Shown in pieces: positions 8,732-17,611 of a stretch of 64,000 nt of DNA (position 1 is the stretch's first letter; every line of letters begins with the position of its first letter). The position numbers and the translations under genes were made by a program. Source of the DNA: UBA6627 sp965248675 (GTDB taxonomy: Bacteria > Chloroflexota > Dehalococcoidia > UBA2979); NCBI GenBank assembly GCA_965248675.1, contig CBDFJZ010000008.1, forward strand, positions 992,001-1,056,000, written 5' to 3'. Under the pieces are notes generated by a model. The model was not told where the DNA came from and searched no databases. It saw only the letters and a program-made list of their open reading frames with translations.

Positions 8732-9642
8732 CCAGCGAGCAGGGAGCACGTAACGGTTCGAGCAACGGCCACGCCCGCTCCGACGCCGGCGGCCCGCCCG
8801 CGACCGCGGGCATCGAGCAGAACGCGCCAGCCTGGGTGACGGCCGCCGCCGACGCGCCGCGCCGCCCGCAGTCGGCGCATGGCAAGCAGTTCGTGAAGTT
8901 CAGCTTTTTTCGCGTGCGCGACGACGTGCGCGGGATGAAGCACAAGAAGCGCCGGCGCCTCGGTCAGCGGCTAGCGTCGATGCTGGTCGAGTCGAACGAG
9001 CGGATGCTGACCCGCGTCTACTCGACGGTCGGATCGCGCGGCGACTCCGATTTCCTGATCTGGCAGGTCGCGGACGACCTCGACGTGATCATGGACTGGC
9101 ACGCCGAACTGCTCGACACCAGGCTCGGCTGGGCGCTAGAGCGCCCGCACTCGTTCCTCTCGATGACGGTGCGCTCGCAGTACAAGAACCAGTACACGCC
9201 CGGGATCGACCAGCGCGACCGCTTCCGCGCGGATGGCGGCACCAACGACTGGCTGTTCGTCTACCCGATGGCGAAGACGAAGGACTGGTACCAGTCCTCC
9301 GCGACCCGCCGAAACAGGGCGATGGCCGAGCACATCTCGGTCGGCCACGCCTACCCCGAGATCAAGATCAACACCACCTATTCGTATGGCCTCGACGATC
9401 AGGAGTTCGTCGTCGCATTCGAGGGCGACTCGCCGGGGCAGTTCCTCGCGCTCGTGAAGGATCTGCGGGTCTCAGACTCCACCTCGTTCACCGAGTTCGA
9501 CACGCCGATGTTCACGTGCCGGCGGATGGGGATCGGCGAGCTGGTGGACCAGATTGGGCTCGGCGCGGGCGTGCGCGCTCGCGAGCCGAAGACGGTCGAA
9601 ACCGCGGCGGCTGCGCGGCCGGCCGTGGTGACTGGCTCGTGA
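8728..9642 (+). CDS. hemQ: HemQ-like coproheme decarboxylase (chlorite-dismutase family)
   Basis: 304 residues. The ATG at 8728 overlaps the previous stop; the first 50 residues are a low-complexity extension. The Cld/HemQ fold starts at QFVKFSFFRV. Family marks are VYPMAKTKDWY (the substrate-facing loop), then VGHAYPEIKINTTYSYGLDD, with His207 as the probable proximal heme ligand. HemQ (ChdC) converts coproheme III to heme b by two oxidative decarboxylations. Its place beside siroheme-branch genes suggests it receives coproheme from AhbC instead of ferrochelatase. A role as a plain heme-binding protein cannot be excluded from sequence. Confidence 0.85.
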   Translation: MTSEQGARNGSSNGHARSDAGGPPATAGIEQNAPAWVTAAADAPRRPQSAHGKQFVKFSFFRVRDDVRGMKHKKRRRLGQRLASMLVESNERMLTRVYSTVGSRGDSDFLIWQVADDLDVIMDWHAELLDTRLGWALERPHSFLSMTVRSQYKNQYTPGIDQRDRFRADGGTNDWLFVYPMAKTKDWYQSSATRRNRAMAEHISVGHAYPEIKINTTYSYGLDDQEFVVAFEGDSPGQFLALVKDLRVSDSTSFTEFDTPMFTCRRMGIGELVDQIGLGAGVRAREPKTVETAAAARPAVVTGS

Positions 9643-10787
9643 CGACCGCCGCGCCGATTCCGGTCACGATCGACGACCCGACGAACGTCGCGATCCTCGG
9701 CATTTCTGAGGACCGGCTGGAGGGCTTCCAGCGCGACCCGTTCGGCGCGATCGCGCGCCAGTCCGGCCTGGAGCTGCCCGTCGTCCTCGAACGGATCGGC
9801 GCGATGCTCGAGGCGGGCACGATCCGCCGCGTCCGCCAGACGATGATCACGACCAGCCTGGCGAAGGGCTCGCTCGTCGCCTGGCAGGTGCCGGAGGAGC
9901 GGCTCTCCGAGGCGTTCGACTACATGTTCGAGCAGGACCCGTTCTCCGGACACGTCGTGATCCGCACCACCGACTCGGCGACGGCCGGGTCGCGTTACCG
10001 GCTGTGGACGACGTTCAAGGTGCCGCCGCGGTTCTCGATCGAGGCGCACGCGCGCCACCTCGCGGAGCAGGTCGGCGCCGAGGCGTTCCGGCTCATGCCG
10101 GCGAAGAAGCTGTTCGCCCTCGGGGTCGGGCACACGCGGCGGCGCGAGATCGAGCCGGGCGCGCGAAGCGACGAACCGGGTCGCGTGATCGACACCGAAG
10201 TGATTCCGCTCAACGAACACGAGTGGGTCGTGATGGAAGCGCTCAAGCGCGAATTCACGATCAACGAGATCGTCGCCGATCCGTGGACGCACCGCGCCGA
10301 GGAGGCTGGCGTCAGCCTCGAGGACCTCGTCGCTACCGCGGATGCGCTGCAAGCGAAAGGCGTCGTCGGTCGATTCTCGACGTTCCTCGAGCATGTCAAG
10401 CCGGTGGCCGGCGGCCAGCGGGTGACGCGCTACAACGCGCTGTTCCACTGGGCGGTGCCGGCGGGCCGCGAAGTGGATGCCGGCCGCGAGGTGGGCCGTC
10501 ACCACATCATGACCCACGCCTACTGGCGCGAAGGCGGTCCGGAGTTCCGCGACGTGAACGTGATGGGCGTCGCGCACGGCACCGACAAGGACCGCGTGCT
10601 CGCGCACAAGGCGGCGATCGACGCACACCTCGAAGCGGCCGGGATCGGCGTCGGCTACACGAACGTGTTCTGGGGCGGGCGCAGCGAAATCAAGCCCTCG
10701 GAGATCTCGCCGATCGCGTACCGCGCGTGGTGCGAATCCGCTGGCCTCGCTCCGCACGACATGCTCGCTCCGGGAGGTACGGCCTGA
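9639..10787 (+). CDS. Fused AhbA-AhbB-like siroheme decarboxylase (double Lrp/AsnC protein)
   Basis: 382 residues. The GTG at 9639 overlaps the hemQ stop (GTGA). Two Lrp/AsnC-like modules follow each other: residues about 10-180 (HTH region from DPFGAIARQSGLELPVVLER) and about 180-382 (HTH region from LNEHEWVVMEALKREFTINE). AhbA and AhbB are normally two separate Lrp-like proteins that form one complex and remove two acetate side-chain carboxyls from siroheme; fused NirDL-type forms exist for the heme d1 pathway. Coupling to precorrin-2 dehydrogenase and cobA supports a siroheme substrate. A transcriptional role is unlikely in this operon. The AhbC partner (radical SAM) is not in the window. 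Confidence 0.8.
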   Translation: MTTAAPIPVTIDDPTNVAILGISEDRLEGFQRDPFGAIARQSGLELPVVLERIGAMLEAGTIRRVRQTMITTSLAKGSLVAWQVPEERLSEAFDYMFEQDPFSGHVVIRTTDSATAGSRYRLWTTFKVPPRFSIEAHARHLAEQVGAEAFRLMPAKKLFALGVGHTRRREIEPGARSDEPGRVIDTEVIPLNEHEWVVMEALKREFTINEIVADPWTHRAEEAGVSLEDLVATADALQAKGVVGRFSTFLEHVKPVAGGQRVTRYNALFHWAVPAGREVDAGREVGRHHIMTHAYWREGGPEFRDVNVMGVAHGTDKDRVLAHKAAIDAHLEAAGIGVGYTNVFWGGRSEIKPSEISPIAYRAWCESAGLAPHDMLAPGGTA

Positions 10788-11527
10788 TGGGCTACTACCC
10801 GGTGTTCTGGGAGATGAGCGATCGCCCGGTGCTTCTCGTCGGCGGCGGCCGCGTCGCCGACGAGAAGGTACACAAGCTCGTCGACGCCGGTGCGCGCGTC
10901 ACGATCGTCGCGCCCGAGCTGATTCCCGAGGTGAAGCAGTACGTCGACGACGGGCGCGCCACGTGGATCGAGCGCCCCTTCGAGGCCGGCGACACCGAGG
11001 GCTTCGAGGTGGTGATGGTCGCCACTGACGACGGCGAGGTGAACAAGCAGGTCGCCGACGAAGCCCGCTCGCGCGACATCTGGGTGAACGCAGCCGACGA
11101 CGTGAACAACTGCGACTTCATCCTGCCCTCGCTCGCGAAGCGTGGGAAGATCGCGATCGCCACCTCGACTGGTGGCAGCAGCCCGGCGTTGGCGCGCTGG
11201 CTCCGCGAGCGAATGGAGGAGTTCCTCTCCGAGGACGTCGCGCACCTCGGCGATCTCCTCGCCGAGGTGCGCGTGCTCGCAAGGCAACGCGACCGCGAGT
11301 GTGCCGGCGGCTGCGAGCTAACGCGGACGCCGCCGCCGCTGCTCTGTCAGCGGTGCCCGAACCGGATCGCCGCCGATAGCTGGCAGCAGGCGATCGACGG
11401 CGAGCTCCAGGCGCTGCTCCGCGCCGGGGACTATGACGCGGCGAAGGAACGCCTCATCCATTCGCTCGGCATCGACCAGCCACTGAAGCCGCGAGCGGCC
11501 AAGGCAGCCGCGGTGGGGGGCGACTAG
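10787..11527 (+). CDS. Precorrin-2 dehydrogenase / sirohydrochlorin ferrochelatase (CysG N-terminal, Met8 type)
   Basis: 246 residues. It starts inside the previous stop (TGATG). NAD site LVGGGRVADEK is at about 17-27. The segment ATDDGEVNKQVADEA and the NAADDVNNCDFILPS active-site region (about 101-115) match the Met8/CysG-N fold, and TSTGGSSPALARWLRE is the dimerisation motif. It oxidises precorrin-2 and probably inserts iron to give siroheme. A C-terminal region holds four cysteines (C172, C176, C187, C190; CxxxC then CxxC) that I do not recall from standard members. They could bind zinc or an Fe-S cluster. Confidence 0.9.
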   Translation: MGYYPVFWEMSDRPVLLVGGGRVADEKVHKLVDAGARVTIVAPELIPEVKQYVDDGRATWIERPFEAGDTEGFEVVMVATDDGEVNKQVADEARSRDIWVNAADDVNNCDFILPSLAKRGKIAIATSTGGSSPALARWLRERMEEFLSEDVAHLGDLLAEVRVLARQRDRECAGGCELTRTPPPLLCQRCPNRIAADSWQQAIDGELQALLRAGDYDAAKERLIHSLGIDQPLKPRAAKAAAVGGD

Positions 11528-11529
11528 CG

Positions 11530-12807
11530 ATGCTCACCCTCGCGACGATGAGCCACCACACCGCGCCGCTCGCCGTGCGCGAGCGGCTGGGGATCGCCTC
11601 AGACCACCTCGTGCCCGCGCTCGAGCGCGCGCAGGCGACGCTCGGGCCCTCCGCGATCGTCGCGACGTGCAATCGCTTCGAACTCTATGTCTCCGGCTCG
11701 CACGAGCCGGCGCGGCTGCTCGACTTCATCGAAGAGCTGAGCGGGGCCGACCGCCAGGCCATCGAACGCCACTTCCACGTGCACCATGACTCGGACGCGC
11801 TGCGCCACCTCTACCGTGTCGCGGCCGGTCTTGAGTCGATGGTGCTCGGCGAGTCAGAGATTCTCGGCCAGGTACGGAGCTCGTTCTCGGCCGCGGCCGA
11901 CGCCGGCGTCGACGACGCGATCCTCGTGCGGCTGTTCCACGGCGCGATTCGCGTCGGTCGGCGCGCCCGCCACGAGACGGCGATCGGGCACCACGCGTTG
12001 TCAGTCTCCTCGATTGCCGTGCAGCAGGCGCGCGAGCTGCACCCCAACCTGAAAGACGCGCGCGTGCTCGTGATCGGCGCCGGCGAGGCCGGCCGGCTGA
12101 CCGCCGAAGCCCTCGTGGACCAGGGAGTCCGCGAGGTGACCGTCGCCAACCGCACGGTCTCGCGCGCCGAAGCACTCGCCGAGGAGCTGCGCGGCCGCGC
12201 CGTCTCGTTCGACGAACTGCCGGACGTGCTCGCGACCTGCGAGGTCGTGGTCGCCGCTTCGGGCGCGCCGGGCGCAATCGTCGAATTCGACGTGATGGAG
12301 GAGGTCGTCCGCCGCCGCGAGGGCGCTCCGCTGGTGATCGTCGATATCGGGATGCCGCGTGACATCGATCCGGCGGTCGCGAAGCTGCCAGGTGTCAGCT
12401 ACCACGACATGGAGGGCCTCCAGGAGGTCGCTGCCACGAACGGCCGCGCTCGCGCTCGCGAGGTCGGCTCGGTGGAAGTGCTGCTCCAGGAGGAGGCCGC
12501 CGATTTCATGGCATGGTGGGACCAACTGCACACCCAGCCCACGATCGCTTCGCTCAACCAGCGTGCCGAGGAGATCCGGCAGGCCGCCGTCGAGAAGTCA
12601 CTACGCAAACTGAACGCCGGCGACGACGAGCGCCGTGAGATCGAGGCGCTGACACGCGCCATCGTGAAGCGTCTGCTCCACGACCCGATCACCACGCTCC
12701 GTCAACACGGCGACGAGCAGCACAACTACATCGAGGCCGCGCGCACGCTCTTCCGTCTCGACGATGAGCGGGCAGCAGCGCCCTCGGATCACGACGCCGG
12801 CGGCTAA
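11530..12807 (+). CDS. hemA: Glutamyl-tRNA reductase
   Basis: 425 residues, full length. The catalytic cysteine is C47 in VATCNRFELY (the family usually has SCNRTE). GESEILGQVR, the SSIAVQQA segment and the NADPH site VIGAGEAG are all present, with the helical dimerisation domain at the end (ALTRAIVKRLLHDPITTLR). It makes glutamate-1-semialdehyde, the first committed intermediate of the C5 tetrapyrrole route, which HemL (also in this operon) converts to 5-aminolevulinate. ATG start two bases after the preceding stop; its own stop overlaps the hemC start (TAATG). Confidence 0.97.
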   Translation: MLTLATMSHHTAPLAVRERLGIASDHLVPALERAQATLGPSAIVATCNRFELYVSGSHEPARLLDFIEELSGADRQAIERHFHVHHDSDALRHLYRVAAGLESMVLGESEILGQVRSSFSAAADAGVDDAILVRLFHGAIRVGRRARHETAIGHHALSVSSIAVQQARELHPNLKDARVLVIGAGEAGRLTAEALVDQGVREVTVANRTVSRAEALAEELRGRAVSFDELPDVLATCEVVVAASGAPGAIVEFDVMEEVVRRREGAPLVIVDIGMPRDIDPAVAKLPGVSYHDMEGLQEVAATNGRARAREVGSVEVLLQEEAADFMAWWDQLHTQPTIASLNQRAEEIRQAAVEKSLRKLNAGDDERREIEALTRAIVKRLLHDPITTLRQHGDEQHNYIEAARTLFRLDDERAAAPSDHDAGG

Positions 12808-13718
12808 TGGCGACGCTCCGGATCGCCACGCGTGGCTCTCGACTCGCCCTCGTCCAGACTGGGCTCGTCGCGGACGTGCTCCGCGCCGCCGATCGCGATC
12901 TGGCGATCGAGGTCGTCGAAGTCTCCACGGAGGGCGACCGCGATCGGGCCACGCCGCTGCGCGTGCTCGGCGGCCGAGGCGTGTTCGTGAAGGCCGTGGA
13001 GGACACCTTGCTCGATGGTCGCGCCGACCTCGCCGTCCACTCACTGAAAGACGTGCCGACCGAGGTGGTGTCCGGTCTGACGATCGCCGCGGTGCCCGAG
13101 CGCGCCGATCCTCGCGACGTGCTGGTCGCCTCGGACGGCCGCTCGCTCGCCGAGCTGCCGGCCGGTGCGCGCGTTGGTACCAGCTCGCGGCGGCGCGCGG
13201 CGCTGCTGCGAGCGATGCGCCCGGACCTGGTGATCGGCGAGGTACGCGGCAACGTCGAGACACGCGTCGCGAAGGTGCGCGACGGCGGGCTCGACGGAGT
13301 GATCCTCGCCGCCGCCGGACTCGACCGGCTGGGTCGCCTAGCAGAAGCGACGCAGCTCTTCGAGGCGATGGATTTCCCACCTGCGCCGGGCCAGGGCGCG
13401 CTCGGCATCCAGTGCCGGGGCGACGACGAACCCACCGAGGCGCTGCTCGCCCCACTCGACCACCCCGACACGCACGCCGCGACCGACGCCGAGCGTGGCG
13501 TGCTCGAGGCGCTCGGCAGCGGCTGCTCGCTGCCGGTCGGCGCGTACGCGACCGTCGAAGGCGATCTGCTCGCGTTGCGCGGGATGCTCGCCGCGGACGA
13601 CGACGCGATGCCAAACTTCGGTGACGCTACGGGCGCCGTTTCCGAGGCCGCCATGATTGGTCGCGGCCTCGGTGAACGGCTGCAGGAAGCAACCGCGATC
13701 GCGGAGCCTACGGCGTGA
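12807..13718 (+). CDS. hemC: Porphobilinogen deaminase (hydroxymethylbilane synthase)
   Basis: 303 residues. It has the family start RIATRGSRLALVQT, the catalytic-loop motif DLAVHSLKDVPTE (Asp of the active site), the arginine cluster GTSSRRRAALL and the dipyrromethane-cofactor cysteine C240 in LGSGCSLPVGAYA. It condenses four porphobilinogens to hydroxymethylbilane, the substrate of HemD encoded next. The start codon overlaps the hemA stop and its own stop overlaps the cobA-hemD start (GTGA), so translation is coupled. Confidence 0.97.
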   Translation: MATLRIATRGSRLALVQTGLVADVLRAADRDLAIEVVEVSTEGDRDRATPLRVLGGRGVFVKAVEDTLLDGRADLAVHSLKDVPTEVVSGLTIAAVPERADPRDVLVASDGRSLAELPAGARVGTSSRRRAALLRAMRPDLVIGEVRGNVETRVAKVRDGGLDGVILAAAGLDRLGRLAEATQLFEAMDFPPAPGQGALGIQCRGDDEPTEALLAPLDHPDTHAATDAERGVLEALGSGCSLPVGAYATVEGDLLALRGMLAADDDAMPNFGDATGAVSEAAMIGRGLGERLQEATAIAEPTA

Positions 13719-15295
13719 GCCACGAACCGCTCGGCCACGTCTGGCTGATCGGCGCCGGCCCGGGCGACCCCGGCTGGATCACCGCCGCGGGCCTCGAGGC
13801 CGTGCGTCGCGCCGAGGTGGTGGTCTACGACCGCCTCGCTCCGCCGGAGCTGCTCGGAGAGGCGCCTGCGGAGGCGCTCCTCCTGAACGCCGGCAAGGAA
13901 CCAACCCGTCACTCGATGACGCAGGAAGGGATCAACGCCTGCCTCGTGGAGCACGGCCGCGCGGGCAAGCGCGTTGTGCGCCTCAAGGGCGGTGACCCGT
14001 TCGTCTTCGGCCGCGGCGGAGAGGAGGCGGTCGCCCTCTCCGAGGCGGGCGTGCCCTGCAGCGTTGTGCCCGGCATCACCTCGGCGATTGCCGGCCTAGC
14101 CGCCGCCGGTATCCCGATCACGCACCGTGGCGTCGCCGTGTCGTTTGCCGTGGTCACCGGTCACGAAGACCCCACCAAGCCCGCCGAGCAGGCCAACTGG
14201 CAACGTCTCGCGACCGCGGTCGACACGCTCGTCGTGCTGATGGGCGTCGGCCGCCTCGAGACGATCGCCGACGCGCTGGTCGCCGGGGGACGTCCGGCCG
14301 ACACGCCGGCCGCGCTCGTGCAGGAAGCGGCGACTGCGAACCAGCGCCTCGTCACGGCGCCGCTCTCCGCGATCGCTGCGGCCGCGCGTGAGCACGAGGT
14401 GCACTCGCCCGCGATCTTCGTGGTCGGCGAGGTGGTGCGTCTCCACGGTTCGCTCGACCCGACGCAGCTTGGTCCGCTCGCCGGCCGGCGCGTGCTCGTC
14501 ACACGGAGCCGCCAGCAGGCCTCGACGCTCGTCGACGCGCTGCGTGCCGAGGGCGCTCGCCCGCTGGTGCTGCCCGCGATCGAGACGCAGCGCCGCGCCG
14601 ACCCCGCCGCGGTGGCCGGGGCGGCGCGCAAGCTGGGTGACGGCCGCTATGCCTGGGTCGCGTTCACCTCGGCCGTTGCGGTCGACGCGTTCCTCGATCT
14701 GCTCGCCGAGGCCGGGACGGACGCGCGCGCGTTCGCGAACACGCGGATCTGCGCCGTCGGCGCGGCGACGGCGCGCGCCCTCGCCGCGCGCGGGTTGATC
14801 GCCGACCTCGTCCCGGGAGAGGCCACCGGCGAAGCGGCCGCGGCCGCGATGATCGAGGCCGGCGGCATCCGCAACGAGCCGATGCTGCTCCCCCGTGCCG
14901 AGGGCGCGCATCCTGCGTTGCCGGCCGGCCTCGAGGACGCCGGGGCGCTCGTCGAGGACCTGACTCTTTACCTCTCGGCCGCTCCGGCCAACCCGCCCGC
15001 GGACGTGCTCGCGGCGATTCAGACGGGCGCGATCGACATGGCGACGTTCACCTCTTCCTCGACCGTGAAGAACCTGGCGCAGATCCTCGGCGGCGACCTC
15101 GGTACGCTCGGGGGCGCGATCATCGCCTGCATCGGGCCGGCGACCGCCAACACCGCGCGGGAGCTGGGCCTGGAACCGGACGTGGTCGCGGACGACCACT
15201 CGGTGCCCGGCCTGATTGCCGCGCTGCGTGCACATCTCTGGGAGCGGCGCGCCCCTAGTGAGGGCTGGGCCGCGAGGACGGAGGCCAGCTCGTGA
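13715..15295 (+). CDS. cobA-hemD: Uroporphyrinogen-III C-methyltransferase / uroporphyrinogen-III synthase fusion
   Basis: 526 residues in two parts. Residues about 5-250 are the SUMT (CobA) domain: VWLIGAGPGDPGWIT, VVRLKGGDPFVFGRGGEE, and GIPITHRG. Residues about 262-510 are uroporphyrinogen-III synthase (HemD), starting at LAGRRVLVTRSRQQAS with the low-conservation alternating domains usual for HemD. The fusion makes uroporphyrinogen III and immediately methylates it to precorrin-2, steering flux toward siroheme and possibly cobalamin. Start GTG overlaps the hemC stop; the last codon overlaps the hemB GTG. Such fusions are known in several bacterial phyla. Confidence 0.95.
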   Translation: MSHEPLGHVWLIGAGPGDPGWITAAGLEAVRRAEVVVYDRLAPPELLGEAPAEALLLNAGKEPTRHSMTQEGINACLVEHGRAGKRVVRLKGGDPFVFGRGGEEAVALSEAGVPCSVVPGITSAIAGLAAAGIPITHRGVAVSFAVVTGHEDPTKPAEQANWQRLATAVDTLVVLMGVGRLETIADALVAGGRPADTPAALVQEAATANQRLVTAPLSAIAAAAREHEVHSPAIFVVGEVVRLHGSLDPTQLGPLAGRRVLVTRSRQQASTLVDALRAEGARPLVLPAIETQRRADPAAVAGAARKLGDGRYAWVAFTSAVAVDAFLDLLAEAGTDARAFANTRICAVGAATARALAARGLIADLVPGEATGEAAAAAMIEAGGIRNEPMLLPRAEGAHPALPAGLEDAGALVEDLTLYLSAAPANPPADVLAAIQTGAIDMATFTSSSTVKNLAQILGGDLGTLGGAIIACIGPATANTARELGLEPDVVADDHSVPGLIAALRAHLWERRAPSEGWAARTEASS

Positions 15296-16302
15296 TTGCC
15301 GATCTGGAACGCCGCACGGCGGCTGGCGGGTTCACCCGCACTCGTCGCACGAGACGGACCGCTGCGCTGCGCGGCCTCGTCCGTGAGACGCGCCTCGATC
15401 CGTCGTCCTTCGTCTACCCAATGTTCGTGACGCACGGGAGCGACGTGCGCGAGCCGATCAGCTCGATGCCGGACCAGTACCGGCTCTCGCCGGACCAGCT
15501 CGGCGCCGAGGCGCGCGAGCTGCGCTCGCTCGGCGTGCGAGCGGTGCTGTTGTTCGGGATCCCAGCCTCGAAGGATCCGGCCGGCAGCGAGGGCTACGCG
15601 CCGGACGGGATCGTGCAGCAGGCCGTTCGCGTACTAAAGGACGCTGACCCGGAGCTGGCGGTGATCTGTGACGTCTGCCTCTGCGAATACACCGATCACG
15701 GCCACTGCGGCGTGTTGAGCGCGACCGGCGAGGTGTTGAACGACGAGAGTCTGCCGCTGCTGTCGCAGATGGCGGTGACGTGCGCCGAGGCGGGCGCGGA
15801 CATCGTGGCGCCCTCGGACATGATGGACGGCCGCGTGGGCGCGATTCGCGAGGCGCTGGACGACGTCGATCTCGCCGAGACCGCGATCATGGCCTACAGC
15901 GCGAAGTATGCGTCCGGGTATTACGGCCCATTCCGCGAGGCCGCTGACTCCGCGCCGCAGTTCGGCGACCGCCGCGGCTACCAGATGGATCCCGCCAATG
16001 CCCGCGAGGCGCTACGCGAGGTCGCGGCCGACGAGGCCGAGCACGCCGACATCACGATGGTGAAGCCGGCGCTCGCCTACCTCGACGTGATCCGCCAGGT
16101 CCGCGATCGCACCGATCTGCCGCTCGCCGCGTACAACGTCTCCGGCGAGTACTCGATGCTCAAGGCTGCGATCGCCAACGGCTGGCTCGAGGAGGAACGC
16201 ATCATCCTCGAGACGCTGACTTCGATCCGCCGCGCAGGCGCGGACATTCTCATCACCTACCACGCGAAGGAAGCTGCACGATGGTTGGCCGCGAATGACT
16301 AG
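15292..16302 (+). CDS. hemB: Delta-aminolevulinic acid dehydratase (porphobilinogen synthase)
   Basis: 336 residues. The two Schiff-base lysines are K205 (AYSAKYASGYYGPFREA) and K258 (TMVKPALAYLD). The zinc-type cysteine triad is present: C129, C131 and C139 in DVCLCEYTDHGHCG, so this is a zinc-dependent and not a magnesium-only enzyme. It condenses two 5-aminolevulinates. GTG start within the preceding stop; its last codons overlap the hemL start by 8 bases. Confidence 0.97.
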   Translation: MIADLERRTAAGGFTRTRRTRRTAALRGLVRETRLDPSSFVYPMFVTHGSDVREPISSMPDQYRLSPDQLGAEARELRSLGVRAVLLFGIPASKDPAGSEGYAPDGIVQQAVRVLKDADPELAVICDVCLCEYTDHGHCGVLSATGEVLNDESLPLLSQMAVTCAEAGADIVAPSDMMDGRVGAIREALDDVDLAETAIMAYSAKYASGYYGPFREAADSAPQFGDRRGYQMDPANAREALREVAADEAEHADITMVKPALAYLDVIRQVRDRTDLPLAAYNVSGEYSMLKAAIANGWLEEERIILETLTSIRRAGADILITYHAKEAARWLAAND

Positions 16303-17608
16303 CACGACGACCGTGACCCACGAACGCTCCCGTGCCGTGATGGAGCGAGGCCGCGGGCTGCTGCCCGGCGGCGTCGACTCCCCGGTCCGCGCCTACAACT
16401 CCGTCGGCGGCGCCCCGGTCGTCCTCGCGAGCGGCCGGGGCGCCCTCGTCACTGACGTCGACGGCAACGAGTACGTAGACTACGTCTCATCGTACGGTCC
16501 GCTGATCCTCGGCCACGCGCACCCGCGTGTGATCGAGGCGATCCGCGAGGCCGCACCCCTCGGCACCTCCTTCGGCGCACCGACCGAGGCGGAGCTGGAG
16601 CTCGCTGAGCGCGTGATCGACGCCGTGCCCTCGGTCGAGATGGTGCGCTTCGTGAACTCCGGGACGGAGGCCGCTATGAGCGCCCTCCGCCTCGCGCGCG
16701 GCGCGACCGGTCGGGACCTGATCCTCAAGTTCGACGGCTGCTACCACGGCCACGCGGATGGCCTGCTCGCCGCCGCCGGCTCCGGCGTCGCCACGCTCGC
16801 ACTGCCGGATTCACCCGGTGTGCCCGCGGCGATGGCCGCGCAGACGCTCGTCGCGCCGTACAACGACCTCGACGCCACGCGCGCGGCGCTCGAGGCGCAT
16901 CCCAAGGTCGTGGCGGCGATCATCGTCGAGCCGATCGCCGGCAACATGGGCGTGATCCCGCCGGCGGATGGCTACCTCCAGGGCCTGCGCGCGCTCTGCG
17001 ATGAGTTCGGCGCGCTGCTCGTCTTCGACGAGGTGATCACCGGGTTCCGCGCCTCGAAGGGCGGCGCGCAGCAGCGCTACGGGATCACGCCGGACATTAC
17101 GGTCCTCGGAAAGATCATTGGCGGAGGCTTGCCGGTTGGCGCCTACGGCGGCTCGCGCGCGCTGATGGAGCAGATGGCCCCGGCCGGCTCGATCTACCAG
17201 GCGGGCACCCTCTCTGGAAACCCGCTGGCGATGGCCGCCGGTAAGGCCACCCTCGACGAGCTGTCCGCAACCGAGGGCGCGTACGAGCGCCTGGAAGCGA
17301 TGGGCCAGCTGCTTGGAGCAGGCCTCGAGGCAGGCGCAGCTGCCGCCGGCGTAGCGCTGACCGTGGTGCAGGCCGGTTCGACGATCACCGCGTTCTTCCG
17401 CGAAGAGGCTCCGACCAACTACGCCGAGGCGACCACGTCCGACACTGCGGCGTTCGGCCGCTTCCACCGGGCGATGCTCGATGGCGGCATCCACCTCGCG
17501 CCGTCGCAGTACGAGGGCTGGTTCCTCTCGCTCGCGCACGACGAGGTGCTGATCGACCGCACCATCGCGGCGGCGAACGAGGCGTTCAAGGTCGTAGCTC
17601 GAGGCTAA
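16295..17608 (+). CDS. hemL: Glutamate-1-semialdehyde 2,1-aminomutase
   Basis: 437 residues. It has the HemL start LLPGGVDSPVRAY, FVNSGTEAAMSALRLAR for PLP phosphate, CYHGHADGLL, FDEVITGFR and the PLP lysine K273 in LGKIIGGGLPVGAYGG. It makes 5-aminolevulinate from the HemA product, completing the C5 route inside the operon. It is the last gene: the next gene lies 3 bases away on the opposite strand. With hemA, B, C and D present but no hemE/hemF/hemG/hemH in the window, the operon content stops at uroporphyrinogen III plus the siroheme branch. Confidence 0.97.
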   Translation: MTSTTTVTHERSRAVMERGRGLLPGGVDSPVRAYNSVGGAPVVLASGRGALVTDVDGNEYVDYVSSYGPLILGHAHPRVIEAIREAAPLGTSFGAPTEAELELAERVIDAVPSVEMVRFVNSGTEAAMSALRLARGATGRDLILKFDGCYHGHADGLLAAAGSGVATLALPDSPGVPAAMAAQTLVAPYNDLDATRAALEAHPKVVAAIIVEPIAGNMGVIPPADGYLQGLRALCDEFGALLVFDEVITGFRASKGGAQQRYGITPDITVLGKIIGGGLPVGAYGGSRALMEQMAPAGSIYQAGTLSGNPLAMAAGKATLDELSATEGAYERLEAMGQLLGAGLEAGAAAAGVALTVVQAGSTITAFFREEAPTNYAEATTSDTAAFGRFHRAMLDGGIHLAPSQYEGWFLSLAHDEVLIDRTIAAANEAFKVVARG

Positions 17609-17611
17609 CGA

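Noticed and set aside
9639..10787. Transcriptional regulator of the Lrp/AsnC family
   Set aside because: Two fused modules inside a siroheme/heme operon fit the AhbA/AhbB enzymes better than a DNA-binding regulator.
14096..15235. Long open frames antisense to the cobA-hemD gene, and similar ones antisense to most genes
   Set aside because: High-GC codon bias keeps the reverse frames open; these have no domain match, odd composition (Arg/His/Ala rich) and no ribosome sites.
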